A stretch of DNA of 64,000 bases from Parus major (taxonomy: Eukaryota > Chordata > Aves > Passeriformes > Paridae): assembly GCF_001522545.3 (NCBI RefSeq), contig NC_031770.1:15354751-15418750 (forward strand), written 5' to 3'. The notes under the pieces were generated by a model. It was not told where the DNA came from, searched no databases, and was given only the letters and a program-made list of their open reading frames with translations. The translations under genes and the position numbers were made by a program. Below are positions 53,520 to 64,000 of the stretch, one piece after another (the first letter of the stretch is position 1; every line of letters starts with the position of its first letter).

Positions 53520-53636
53520 CCAATACCAAAGCCCGCAGTAATGAATTTGCTGAGAGGAATGGACTTAAAAAATACGAGTACGTCTTACACCCACGAACGA
53601 CCGGATTCACCTTCGTGGTTGAGCGTCTAAGGGAAG
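53520..53636 (+). CDS. LCLAT1: LCLAT1 fourth coding exon (residues 171-209, first base of 210)
   Basis: The exon is 117 nt, phase 1 in and phase 1 out, with acceptor ctctcctcag (ends 53519) and donor gtaatc (53637). It completes Ala171 and reads NTKARSNEFAERNGLKKYEY and then VLHPRTTGFTFVVERLRE. The HPRTTGF segment at 194-200 is acyltransferase block IV, whose Pro contributes to acyl-acceptor binding in this family. The region after FPEGT is slightly different from the mammalian text I recall but keeps its character. After residue 210 the usual protein has about 165 more residues, including further membrane helices near the C terminus; their exons are not in the window, so the gene here is partial at its 3' end. 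Confidence 0.95.
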
Positions 53637-55689
53637 GTAATCCTGCTCTGTCCTTGTGTTTCCTTTAAAATGATTACCACATGGAGAGATTTGAGAGAGT
53701 TGATAACAGACACTGATATCATCAAGAGGTATGCAGTGAATTAAAGCAACTTTTGTATAGTTTTGTTTTAAATATTTTAGTCTGCCTAGCGATCTTACCT
53801 CAGAAAACGAGTGGAAAAAATCCCAAGGAAGTTCAGCCTGTACCATCCTCAACCCCAAGTGGGTGGTTGACACTGAACACACAGGCATGTATGTCACTGC
53901 CCTCTCTCAGAAGGCCTCTGGGTTTAAGTCTGAGAGCTAAGTAAACAAATTGTTATGTTAAATGGACAAGGGGAATGCACAGTGTATGGAAATGCAGCAA
54001 GGCAGCTGCCCAGTGCTGCCAGATGTTTTGGGTGATGGTGTCTCAGAGAAGTTGTGTGAAATACGAGTTGTGCTGCTTGGCAGGGTGGTGGGCAAAGAGA
54101 ATGTGTGACACTTACTTTTTACCCAGAAGTGGTTTTCTATCCCAGTATTAATCTAGGGGTCAGGGTTAAGTCCCTTTTATCAAGAGAACAGAGTATGAAG
54201 ATGTGATTGTTACATTGAGATGTCTGGGAGCTGTTTTGGGAATGGGCGTTTGGATGAGGTTTGAGGCCATCGGGATGTAATCTTTAAATGGTACAGATGT
54301 GGCAGGGATTCAGGTACAGATGAGTGAATATTTGCAGGATATATGGTTGAAGAAAATAAACATGTACAGTAGATATGAAGTGACTTTTTTATAGGCTGGT
54401 TCTTCAGGGAAAATGAATTCTAGATCTTTAACACATGCTGGTTATTTCGACTGCCAAAAGAAGAAGTTTGAGATTATTAAAAAGAATAGGGGCCTGCTGG
54501 TAGGTTTTTTGCTAGCTGGAATCTTTGCTTAGATTTTCGAGGCAGACCTGGCTTGCATTTCACCTCCTTCCTCCTAAGCAGATCACTAAAATCACTGTAA
54601 CATTGGAATTTTGTCCAGCTGGACAATCCCACGTATCTATTTGACCCCATTAGTATTGCACATTCAGAGTTGGACACCTTAGATTTTCATCTCTCTTGAA
54701 TGTTTATTACTCAATTTGCTGTAGTAAAAAAATTTGCCACATAGACAGTTTCAAAAGCTTGCTTTACTTAAAACTTCACAGCATTAAGTTTAACAGTGTT
54801 TCAAGCCTGGAATAAATTTTCAGTTAAAGAAATTTTTTCCACTCAAAAATATTAATAACTTTTAAAAAAATCTGTATTTGCTGCAAAAACAAGGTTTGTG
54901 GTTCACAGTAATTTTCTAATTTTGTAAAAATGCTTTTCTCTTCCATTGCTCTATGAGCAATCTTTGCAAATTAGGCTGTTGGGTTATAAAAAGGAAAATA
55001 TTTGAGACTGATTAATTGATTTTATGCAGTAGAAAGCTGGGGTAAAAACAATAACAGTCCAGCCTTTGAAGTGGTTTTATGTCTCCTTTTTATTTAAGGC
55101 AGGCAAATGTTGTGTGAAATATTAATGTCCCTTTTGTGTTGAATTCACTAGATATTGGGTACTTTGATAGGCATCGTAAGCTATGTATATTATAACTGTA
55201 TGCTATTATGTAGTAAATTATGTGTGAGAAGGTAGTTCAAGTAGCACTTTAAAGGTCTTGGTTATTACTTGCTAATTTAAGAATTGGTTTTCAACTGCTT
55301 CCAAGTGTATGAAATGGGGACCATTTGTGTTGAAATGTTTTGGGTTTTTTTGTAAATATATATATACAAACCAACTGTAGTTGCTGGGCTTTAAAATACT
55401 TCAGTATATTATACAGATGTGCAAATCTAAATCTATCTCTGTCTTTTCATCTGTACAATATAGATATAAAGGTTGATACTCAGATGCCCATTGTCCAGTT
55501 GGTACCTGGTGCAGCTCTGGTTTGAGTTATAGCTTTAACTGATAGAATGTCTTTTTTGCAATCCTAATTTGTGATACTAACAGTAATAAATAAAAAACAG
55601 GACTGTCAAGGGATACAGTGTTAACCTGAGTCCCCATTTCTGAACTGTTTCAATGCTACAATCATAGTAACAATCATGTAAACAGATTT

Positions 55690-55730
55690 CTATTTTTATT
55701 CCTCATAGTTTCCTATTTTTATTCCTCATA
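55690..55730 (+). repeat. Two-copy tandem duplication, period 23
   Basis: The 18-mer ctatttttattcctcata occurs at 55690-55707 and again, identical, at 55713-55730. The five bases between copies give a 23-bp period. It looks like a recent replication-slippage duplication. Confidence 0.85.
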
Positions 55731-58173
55731 ACTGCAGGCACAAAGCAGTGTCTGTGACTTTAACATGTAGGAGGGAGTGGTGGAGATTTTAATATCATGT
55801 TTACGTCTTTGAAAGTATTTTTGTGCATAGATGACAACCTTATTGCCCTATAGCTCTCCTGTGAATACATTCTGGCTCGTGGCTGTTTTCCATTCCTGAG
55901 GCTCAAGTGTCTTTTCTTCAGGCCTGAGTACATTATTTTGCTCCAAAAATAGGTTGATGAAAAGAGGGGGGAAATGTCATTAGAAGTTTAACTGATTTTC
56001 AAATGTTGAAGAACCTAATTTAATTTGGCAAGAAGCCTGATTAATATACATCACAAGCTGTAGCATGAAAGAATTACCTGTTATTATGTAAAAATAACTA
56101 TTAGTGACCCTTCTGAATAGGAAATAAAGAATCAGGTGAAAATAACCTTCAATAAAATTTAGCCTGTATTTGTGCAAAGGAGTTTATTCAAAGCACTGTC
56201 TGCATCCTGCCAGCATAAACTGAGCAGTTATCTGTTCTTTGCTTTCCATAGGTGGAAAAAAGCACTCAACCTCCTCTGGCTGGCTTTTCTCTCTCTTATA
56301 TGGTCATTATTTTAACTATTTGGTCTTTTTAGCCCATAGATGCTGCTATGATGGTTTCTAGGTCACTGCTGAGATTATGGGAACTAAGGAAAAAAAATCC
56401 ATATGGCATCCACCAAAAAGCAATGAAAGTTGTTTAGGTAATACATATCCTATATCCTATATATCCTTGGCTTTTGAGTCATACCTTTTCTTTCCCCATT
56501 CTGGTTCTTCTAAGTGGTAGCTCTTCCCCCCCTAAGCTGACTCTTTTAAATAGAAACCCACATAGAAGCTGACTGGATTTTCCTTTCATTATGCTCAGGT
56601 GCCAAAACAGTGAAAATATTATTTTAATTTTAAATGATCACATTATTGTTTTCTCATTCATAGAAACCATAGAATCACCCAAGAGTAAATACAGGCTGTG
56701 AACATGCTTTAGATGTTTAATTAATAATATATATACACTCAGGAGAATGACTGCAGCTGTTGCTTGTTTTCAAGCAAAATACCCCGTTGGTTGAACACTA
56801 AAAAGCTAAGAGAAATAGAATAGGTGATTTGTTTCTTTCTGAATCTGTTCACTTGATCAAGTGAATCATTTTTCTTTTCTGAGCTGTAAGGAATCTTGGT
56901 TTCAGCACATGGTAAAAAACTACTAGGGAATTTTGCTGTATTTTTTTGGGGAACAAAGGTGAGCATTTTTTGAAAGACAAAGGAAGAACATGTGAATGAG
57001 CAACAGAAAATGAACTCCAGGCTCCAAAATGAGGATTGGTCATTACTTCTTTTTTAATTCATCTCCCTCTTTAACCATCTCCTAAAATCATATTTAATCC
57101 TTTTTTTTAAGCCTGAAATTTTGAGTAGATGTTATGTATGGAATAATTTTTTGGCAGGACTTGGATTAAGGTAACTCATCTCCTTTCTCTCTCTCTTCAA
57201 TATGTGGGACTTTGAAAAGGGCTGAAATACAAAGGAATTTAAATAAGACTTTTATAAAATCATGCCTTTAACAATGTTAATTGAAAACATTTGTGTTTTA
57301 TGTAATGTTCTTGAAGATCCAGTTTGTGAGATCCTTCTATAAGTGGTCAGGAGGTTACTCAGTATAGGTTTCCAGACCTGTTTGTATTTTACAAAGTTTT
57401 TCCTGAAGTGACAAATGACATTGAAAGTTCAGCTGACTTGAATGCTCAGTTTCAAAGAGATGGAAAATAATACTGGTTTGATTTGATTCAATATTGTCTG
57501 GATTCATTGAATTACATATATTATCTTGGCATAATATCTATAATTGTGGCCAAATAGTCTGTCAAGAGAAAATAGCTGTTTACAAATGTTTTCTTAAAAT
57601 TGCTTCATGGCTTTTAAGCATTTTCTCAGTAAGTATTAAGACAGAACTAATGCTTTGAAGCATTATTAGAAGATTATTCATGCTTTTGTAGACAATCATT
57701 TCTGCCAACATTAAATTTAAACTGACCTCTTTTTGACACTTCCTCTACGGCTATCAACAGTCTTTAATAGCTGGATACATTGGACTGGATGTTCCCATTG
57801 TGGGGTTTATATTTTACTGGTTGTACAGTATAATGACTAGTCAGAATTAGTTGTCTTATTATAGTATTTCAGCTTTGAAGTTTTTTCTGGTTCATAATTA
57901 GGCAACTGAAAAAAATATTGCAGATAACATCTGCCAACTGCAGCATCCCAAAATAAACAAAGATACATATTTAACATGCTTGCCTTCATTGCACATCCTT
58001 ACTGATGGAAAGAAACTGTGATTCTCATTGTTTTTCCATGATTGGTTCAGAATTGATAGTTTTGCCCTAAAATTAATGTTTATACATACACAGTTGAAAC
58101 TAGTCTGTATCTTCTAATGCTCATACCTGGGTTTTACAGTTGCTTCAGTAATTACATGCAGGTATTCCAATAA

Positions 58174-58210
58174 AAATATTCATTTATATATATATATATA
58201 AAATATTCAT
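58174..58210 (+). repeat. (TA)n microsatellite flanked by 10-bp direct repeats
   Basis: A TA run at about 58184-58200 is bracketed by aaatattcat on both sides (58174-58183 and 58201-58210). The sequence shows this directly. A slippage origin or an old small insertion with target duplication are both possible. Confidence 0.75.
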
Positions 58211-61200
58211 CGCTAGTGCTGGAAAGTTTTCTTCAGTGTTAACGTGTTCAGTCCAGGTTATCTCTATATAAAACTATGTAAATGTTTTAATGCTGGGAGT
58301 GACTATTGTGTAGATACACTAGTAGTGTAGATTTGGATTTTCTGGGAATTAGAGTATCCAGATATGCATATTTATGTACTGAACGCTTTGTGGCATTTAT
58401 TTGAGTTCTGGTGCAATTTGCTTGCCTGGCACTTCTGAGCTAATAATGTAGGGAGGCAGTTTGTGATTTGCAGATCAGTGCTGGGGGCATTCAATAGGAG
58501 ATGATGATTAACAGTTCCTGAAAGCTGAGACATGGTTTGGCTCCCCATTGCTGAGGTGTGAAGTAGCCAGGGTTAGGCAGCAGGTCTTTGTGAGCAGTGG
58601 AAAGCTTGCTGTGCACCAGGAATATTTATTAATGAAACCCTTCACCTTGAAGTAACCAGAGTTGATGAGCTCCCAGCTCTTTTTTCTTTTTCTGACTTTG
58701 AAAGGGAGGCAGGAGGCTGCTTGTATTAGTTGATGAAAAGTCAGTGAGAAATGCCACCAGGAGACTGCTAAGGGTTTGTGTTCTGATGGCACTTATGTCC
58801 AAATCACCTACAGCTTACAAGACAGGTGCCATTAGTTCTTTCAAACATAAATCAAAGTAATACCGATTTCTAAGTGTGTTACATTTTTTAAAGGGAAAAT
58901 TGTTGCAAGTGTGAAAATCAAGTCTATTCATCGACTGAAATGTTCAGGCTATAGTAAGTGGGGTATATGAATGAATAAATGTACATATTAAATAAACTGC
59001 TTTTTATTTTGATTGCATAGTTTCTTTCCTCTTTACATATATATTGGGTGAGGCATGTGGGTCTTGATCACAAAGTGCCTGCTGAATTACCTGCAGAGAT
59101 TTTATGTGCTCTAACAGAACTATGTAGCAGGACTGCAGCAGTTTCCAGGTTTGTGCATAATTTGTCTTGTGTGTAACAAAAGGTACAGGACGTAGAAAGG
59201 CCCCACATCAAATGACAGAAAAGGTTAGATTTGTTGTTTCAATGAAATTTAGCCTCCCTCTTTGTGACTGAACAGATTTCTGACTCCTAGAATTATATGT
59301 TGGTCCACTGCCAAAATTTCTGTGGGTTTTGGCGAGGCCAGAGCTCACACACTGACCAGCACTGCCATCTCTCAGAGCAGCTCTTGCCTGTTTGTGCTGG
59401 TTGCTGGGTTGTGTAAACTAAAACCAGTCTGTTTTTGAAATAGGAAAACATAAGTGTCACATCAGCCTTAGCTTTGGGTCTTCAATCAACTAATTTCACC
59501 CGTATGTCCATCAGATTTGCAGAGATTAAACAGCAGCTCTAAACCACCATTCCTTAATGCAAGGAAATTCTTTCTTCACTATTTCTTTTTCCTCTGTGCA
59601 TGTGTTTCTCCCAGAGTCATATTACTAAGTAGACTGATACTCTGAAATTACTGAGCTATTGTGAAAGAGCTTTGAGCAAGTTTTTAGCTGAAAATGCAGT
59701 ATTAGAGCTTCACTGACTGCTGTAATTGATCTTCTGCTTTTATGAGACTTGGATCCTGTGCATTAAATAGCACAGCCTTTGATACAGAAATATCAGTATG
59801 TAAACTGAAGTTTGCATGCTTTTTATGCCTTTTGTGTGTCAGTAAAAAATTCATAACATTAGTTATATATATAAAAAAAAGGCAGAGACCTTGTTCAAAA
59901 GCATGCTTTTATCACTGTGCATGTCTGTGAAATTCAGCAAAGCAGAAAATCGGATGCAGGCTGTTGTGCTTTATTGCAAATGCTGACAGTTGTCTCTGTA
60001 CTCTGGAACATGGGAAAGGGCAGGTCGACTTTTTCCAGAATCATGTTAACTGCTGATGATTACCATGTCTTGCAGACATCTGCGTGTGTTGGCTGTGATG
60101 TACTTTTCAGAATGAGCACCAGCTTTCTGTTAGATATTTTCTGGCCTTTGGTACACATTGAAGTTTCTGTTTCTCTTCTTTCATGTCTTACTGGAGCAAC
60201 ATTCTACAGTGTTCGCCCCACCTCTGTGGAAAACAGTCCATTGTTTCAGTCCTCCTGGGAAGGGTTTTGCTTCTTCCAAACCACTCTTTTCTGTCAGCGC
60301 CCATCCTTTCCTCTTTCTACCTCCCACTGCTATTGAGAAGGGAGCACAGCCTTTCACTGGAGGGTTTAGGGTGCAAGAATCGCTGCCCCTTTAGTGTTTG
60401 CAGGGTGACATGTTGCTGTTTGTGTCACCACACATCTGTGATATTTCATCAGAAATACTTCAGGTTTTACGTTCTCGAGCCTATCAACGTCCACCTACTG
60501 CAGTAATTCCCTTGCAGTCTCTCACGTGTGAGTCATGGCTTGTGACAAGCAGATACACCATGCACTGGATCATTTTCCATTTACCTCCTCACAGGTTATT
60601 AATAGTTGCAGTGGTAACCATACTAAAAAGTTATCATTTGCCAGCAGTTACCCCACAGTGGTATTAGAGGTTTCCACTGTTTTCCCTTGACTCAGAATAC
60701 ACAGTATCTGTGGTAACGATGTGGTAATGTTTGGCGAGTGTGGACTTTTTTAATTGCTTCAACTGGAGGCCTGGAATGATGTTAGCTCATCAGATTGCAT
60801 ATGTAAAAATGAAGCTTGGCCACAGATGAGTTCAGGAAAAATGATTTTTCATGGAAAACTAGAATTATTTTCTTCAGAATGCTGAAGATGTTCCTGCTCT
60901 TTGGTTTTAATCTAATGTTTATCTCCTCTTGAAGATATTTTTAAGAAAGGTTTTTCTAGTAGCTAATGTGCTTTGACTAGGTGGTGTATACCAGGACTGT
61001 GAGTCACAAGGTGTATCTGCTGGTCTAGACTGGGTCAGCATCTCTGTGGGTGTGTGTTTTGAAAGGTCATTCATCTATTTGAGTGTTTTAAATACTGAGC
61101 TTTATGGTTGTTTTTAAAGACTTATGACAGACAATAGGTGAGCCTGAGATAAAATCCAAGTTCATTTTATTACTGCTCATTCCTGTTAGCCAGTGATCCA

Positions 61201-61422
61201 AGAATTTGCAGGTGATGTTGGTTGGATTGGTAGCACATTTAAATTGCCGAAGTTGAAATTAATTCCTATAAACAGAGGAATAGTATTGGCATCTATTTGT
61301 TTCACATGCCATTACCAGATGCTTTACACAGCTTACCCGTTTCTCAGCTCTGTTTATTAGTAAGGCAGATAATTGCTTCAAGCAGCCTTGAGTAGAGAGA
61401 CCTAAACATACTTTTTCCATAC

Positions 61423-61447
61423 TCTCTTTTTCTTTTTTTTTTTTTTT
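61423..61447 (+). repeat. Pyrimidine tract ending in T15
   Basis: A CT-rich stretch runs into 15 consecutive T (61433-61447). As the reverse complement of a poly(A) tail it could mark a minus-strand retroposed copy, but no parent sequence was recognised to its right. Confidence 0.75.
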
Positions 61448-62544
61448 AACTGCTTTAGTTTCCGTTAGGAGATGATGTTTCCTGATGTGTTTTATTAGAA
61501 AAATAGCAGCATCTACAGGCTGAATAGACTAATCCGAAATCAAGAGTCCTATTGTACAGGAGATTCTCAGGCATATTTTTTGGATTTTCCACTCTTCCAC
61601 TTTTATGCAGATGCTAGCTGTTTTTATTTCCAGCTGCATTAAGGTTGCTGCAAATGTGTTTTGTGTATTCCTGATAACCACTTTTCTGTATGAGTAATTA
61701 CTGGCAGGGGAGAAGGTCCATGGAGTATCATTTCTGTTACTGGAAATGTTGGAATCCTCAAACTGTTCAGATATAGCCTCCAAATCTGTAAGATAGTAAT
61801 AAAACTTTCAATCTCATCTACTTGCAAAATATGCTGCTTATGTATCATTAAACCTTAAGTAGTTTGTTTCTTTCATTCCTTTCTGCTGTTGCAGCTTCAG
61901 CTCTCCTTCCCTTTGCCCTCCTCCCAGTCCCCTGCCACTATTTTCAGGATGTAAAAAACGAGCCCAGCATCTGACTTTTCCGATCTGACTCAGATCCCTG
62001 AGTTTAGCAATCGTTTGCAAGGCTCTGCTCCAGAGATGTTGCGAGCAGTGCCACAGCCATGAATCCTGGATGTTGCTATGGGACTGATACTGAAAAACTA
62101 AAAACATCAGGGGGCAGAGGAGCTTGGGAAAAATCGTAGTAGAACATAAATGCTTTTTAAAATAGATTTTTATCAAAACATAAACTTCAGCATAAATTCA
62201 GCTCTACACCTCATTCATCACTTTGTATGTAATCTGAAATATTCTTGTCTTTGGGACTTATTTTGTCAACCTTTTTCTGAACTGCAGGATTTTGGAGGGC
62301 AGGAAATAAGGTCTTAGCTCTCTGTGTTCTCAGTAAATGCTGGTGGGATATAGGAAAGGTTTCCCTTTATGGCCTGTGTGCCATGGCAGTAGTTTGAAGT
62401 ACAACATGCATTAAGTGTTGTAATGAAGTATATTACAGCGATAGGGTTTGAATATATATTCCCATAAATTCATTTATTTGTAGAATGTGTGAGAAACAAC
62501 ATTCACTTGTAAAATTTCAAAGGTTTGTTAAACCTTAACAAAAT

Positions 62545-62815
62545 ACAACAGAAGACTGAATAAGGAAAAATTACAGCACTGGGAGAATGGGACTAAACCA
62601 CCATGTGCTCACTCACAAAACGGCTGCTCTGCCTTTTATATCTTTGGTGTTGCATCAGGTAACGCTGGCCCCTCCCAAAGTCTGTCAGTTCTTTGCTGTC
62701 CATCGGTGGGGACTGCTTTCTTGCAACTTGGTTGGAGGTCAGGTGTTGCCAAGCCATGCCTCCCACTAATAATGCCTCCAAAATGCTGTCCCCCAAATTA
62801 CTTAGAAACAAATAA
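62545..62815 (-). mobile_element. Possible degraded solo LTR, minus strand
   Basis: Read on the minus strand, a GC-richer block (about 62650-62770) leads into gatataaaaggcagagc (62625-62642 on the plus strand). This is a good TATA box followed by text that looks like the start of an LTR R region, and then a T-rich stretch (ttttccttattcagtcttct at 62546-62565, read on the minus strand). The arrangement U3, TATA, R is typical of solo LTRs of avian endogenous retroviruses. I see no clear TG...CA ends, target duplication or AATAAA signal, and I cannot name a family. A non-viral promoter is the alternative. No viral coding sequence is present. Confidence 0.3.
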
Positions 62816-64000
62816 CATCTTAAAATAAGCATCTCTGAAATGCCTAACATCTATATTTAGGTTTGTGCAAAACGGTCGTTTTGTTTGCACAATAGTCATT
62901 GTTGCCCTTGCAGTCTAACAATAAAAAATAAATGCTCTTGATGATCATAAAATAATTCCAGAAGCTGGGAGCTGAGCAGGGCGTCTCCTCATCACCAGTT
63001 CTTCACTGTGCTGCTCTGAAAGGAGCCAGCCCGACCTGATGGATTCTGACATGGCAGACGGTAAGGATGTCTACTAGGAGAATAAAAAAGAGCAGGCACA
63101 ATAAATAAAAAGAAGAGAGGCATTTTCAAAATGCTTCAAAGATTTTGGAATTTGTGAGCAATGGCACGATTGCGTTGCCTGGAAGTTGCTATGGGTACTG
63201 GCACTTAAAAACCAAACACAGAGGGCAGACCTTAGGGACATAAGTCCCATTTAAGATCCTATAAGAATTAGTGTTCTTTTAAATTTGCTTGGATGCTTTT
63301 GAAAAACCATCCCTCAAAAGGATTCTTTTTCTAAGTGCTCTGCAGGTTCATCCTGTCAGCAGCACCATTGTGATTTAACCAGTTGACTTCTGCCTTCACT
63401 TAGCCAAAAAGCATTCCTTCCTGCAGACCTGAAAGCTCCCTGCTGTCCTTTATCAGCCCTTTGCTTGCCTGCTCTTATAGCTTGTATCAGAGAATTAAAT
63501 GAAACATATGCTCAGCAGCTCTGTGGCTCCTTCTTTCCTCCCCGTTGCTCACACCCCATCTGTGAGGCTTGTGTCTTTTTGAGGCAGGTGTTTTGTTTTG
63601 GTGTGTCTGAGACACCCATCTCACTGGTGCATAAGCTTTGTTGGAGCAGGTAGCAGTTAAGCTACAGCTGTGTCAAACAGTGCTCTCTGCATGCCCACAG
63701 TATTGCAAATATTTAATAAACTTGTTAATAATACATTCCAAACCAGAGGCTGTGGAGATTCATCAGGATTTATGCTACCTGTGGTGCTGACAAATCCAGT
63801 TGACATTACACACTGAGACACACACGTCAGCATGCACTCAGTGTTCAAATATATACATAATTTCTGATTTATAATAGCAGTGTTGTACATTAGGATAGAA
63901 CATTTTCAAAGGATTATTCTCCTCCTTGAAGGGACAAATTTGCTTGACTTTCAGTCTTGTGCCTTTCTATATTCTGGCACATGTAATCAACCAGCAGCAT

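Larger units (their letters stand above)
53637..64000 (+). other. LCLAT1 intron 4, running off the window
   Basis: At least 10364 bp follow the donor at 53637. I looked for the next LCLAT1 residues (starting GKNLDAVHD in mammals) and saw none, so the acceptor should lie beyond 64000. The intron holds a 23-bp tandem duplication (55690-55730), a TA microsatellite (58184-58200), a poly(T) run (61433-61447) and an LTR-like or promoter-like block near 62.6 kb. Other open frames (for example 59917-60336 and 61838-62176) have no recognisable product. Confidence 0.8.

Noticed and set aside
53637..64000. Remaining LCLAT1 coding exons
   Set aside because: I searched by eye for the expected continuation (GKNLDAVHD and later segments) and found nothing similar on the plus strand.
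1..64000. CRISPR arrays, operons, phage or bacterial defence systems
   Set aside because: The window is eukaryotic: introns, CR1 LINEs and very low coding density. No regularly spaced repeats were seen.

Overview
The window is vertebrate nuclear DNA and almost certainly comes from a bird. It is AT-rich, with long non-coding stretches and a multi-exon gene split by GT-AG introns. Four interspersed repeats resemble the avian CR1 LINE 3' end. Nothing in it is bacterial: there are no operons and no dense coding. The exact species cannot be read from the sequence.

Only one protein-coding gene can be supported: LCLAT1 (lysocardiolipin/lysophosphatidylinositol acyltransferase 1, also ALCAT1 or LYCAT), on the + strand. 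Four coding exons lie at 30084-30252, 32475-32673, 45060-45206 and 53520-53636. Their reading phases (0, 1, 1, 1) join exactly. They encode residues 1-209 plus the first base of codon 210, covering the N-terminal membrane segments and the acyltransferase catalytic core (NHRTRMD at 84-90, FPEGT at 163-167, HPRTTGF at 194-200). The C-terminal part, about 45 percent of the usual roughly 376-residue protein, was not found and should lie beyond 64000.

Layout: 1-30083 is non-coding upstream sequence or 5' UTR intron with one CR1 copy (about 6880-7348). Intron 1 is 2222 bp and carries a long T/G-rich tract. Intron 2 is 12386 bp and carries a MIR-like SINE remnant, AT microsatellites and two minus-strand CR1 copies. 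Intron 3 is 8313 bp with one plus-strand CR1. At least 10364 bp of the next intron follow, with a possible old solo LTR or promoter-like block near 62.6 kb. No CpG island, tRNA, rRNA, recognisable snRNA or CRISPR array was seen.

I found no convincing undescribed system. The points most worth checking are the inverted CR1 pair around the 147-nt exon, a 220-codon minus-strand open frame at 13040-13702, an octamer-containing hairpin near 26.3 kb, and the unexplained block at 62.5-63.1 kb.
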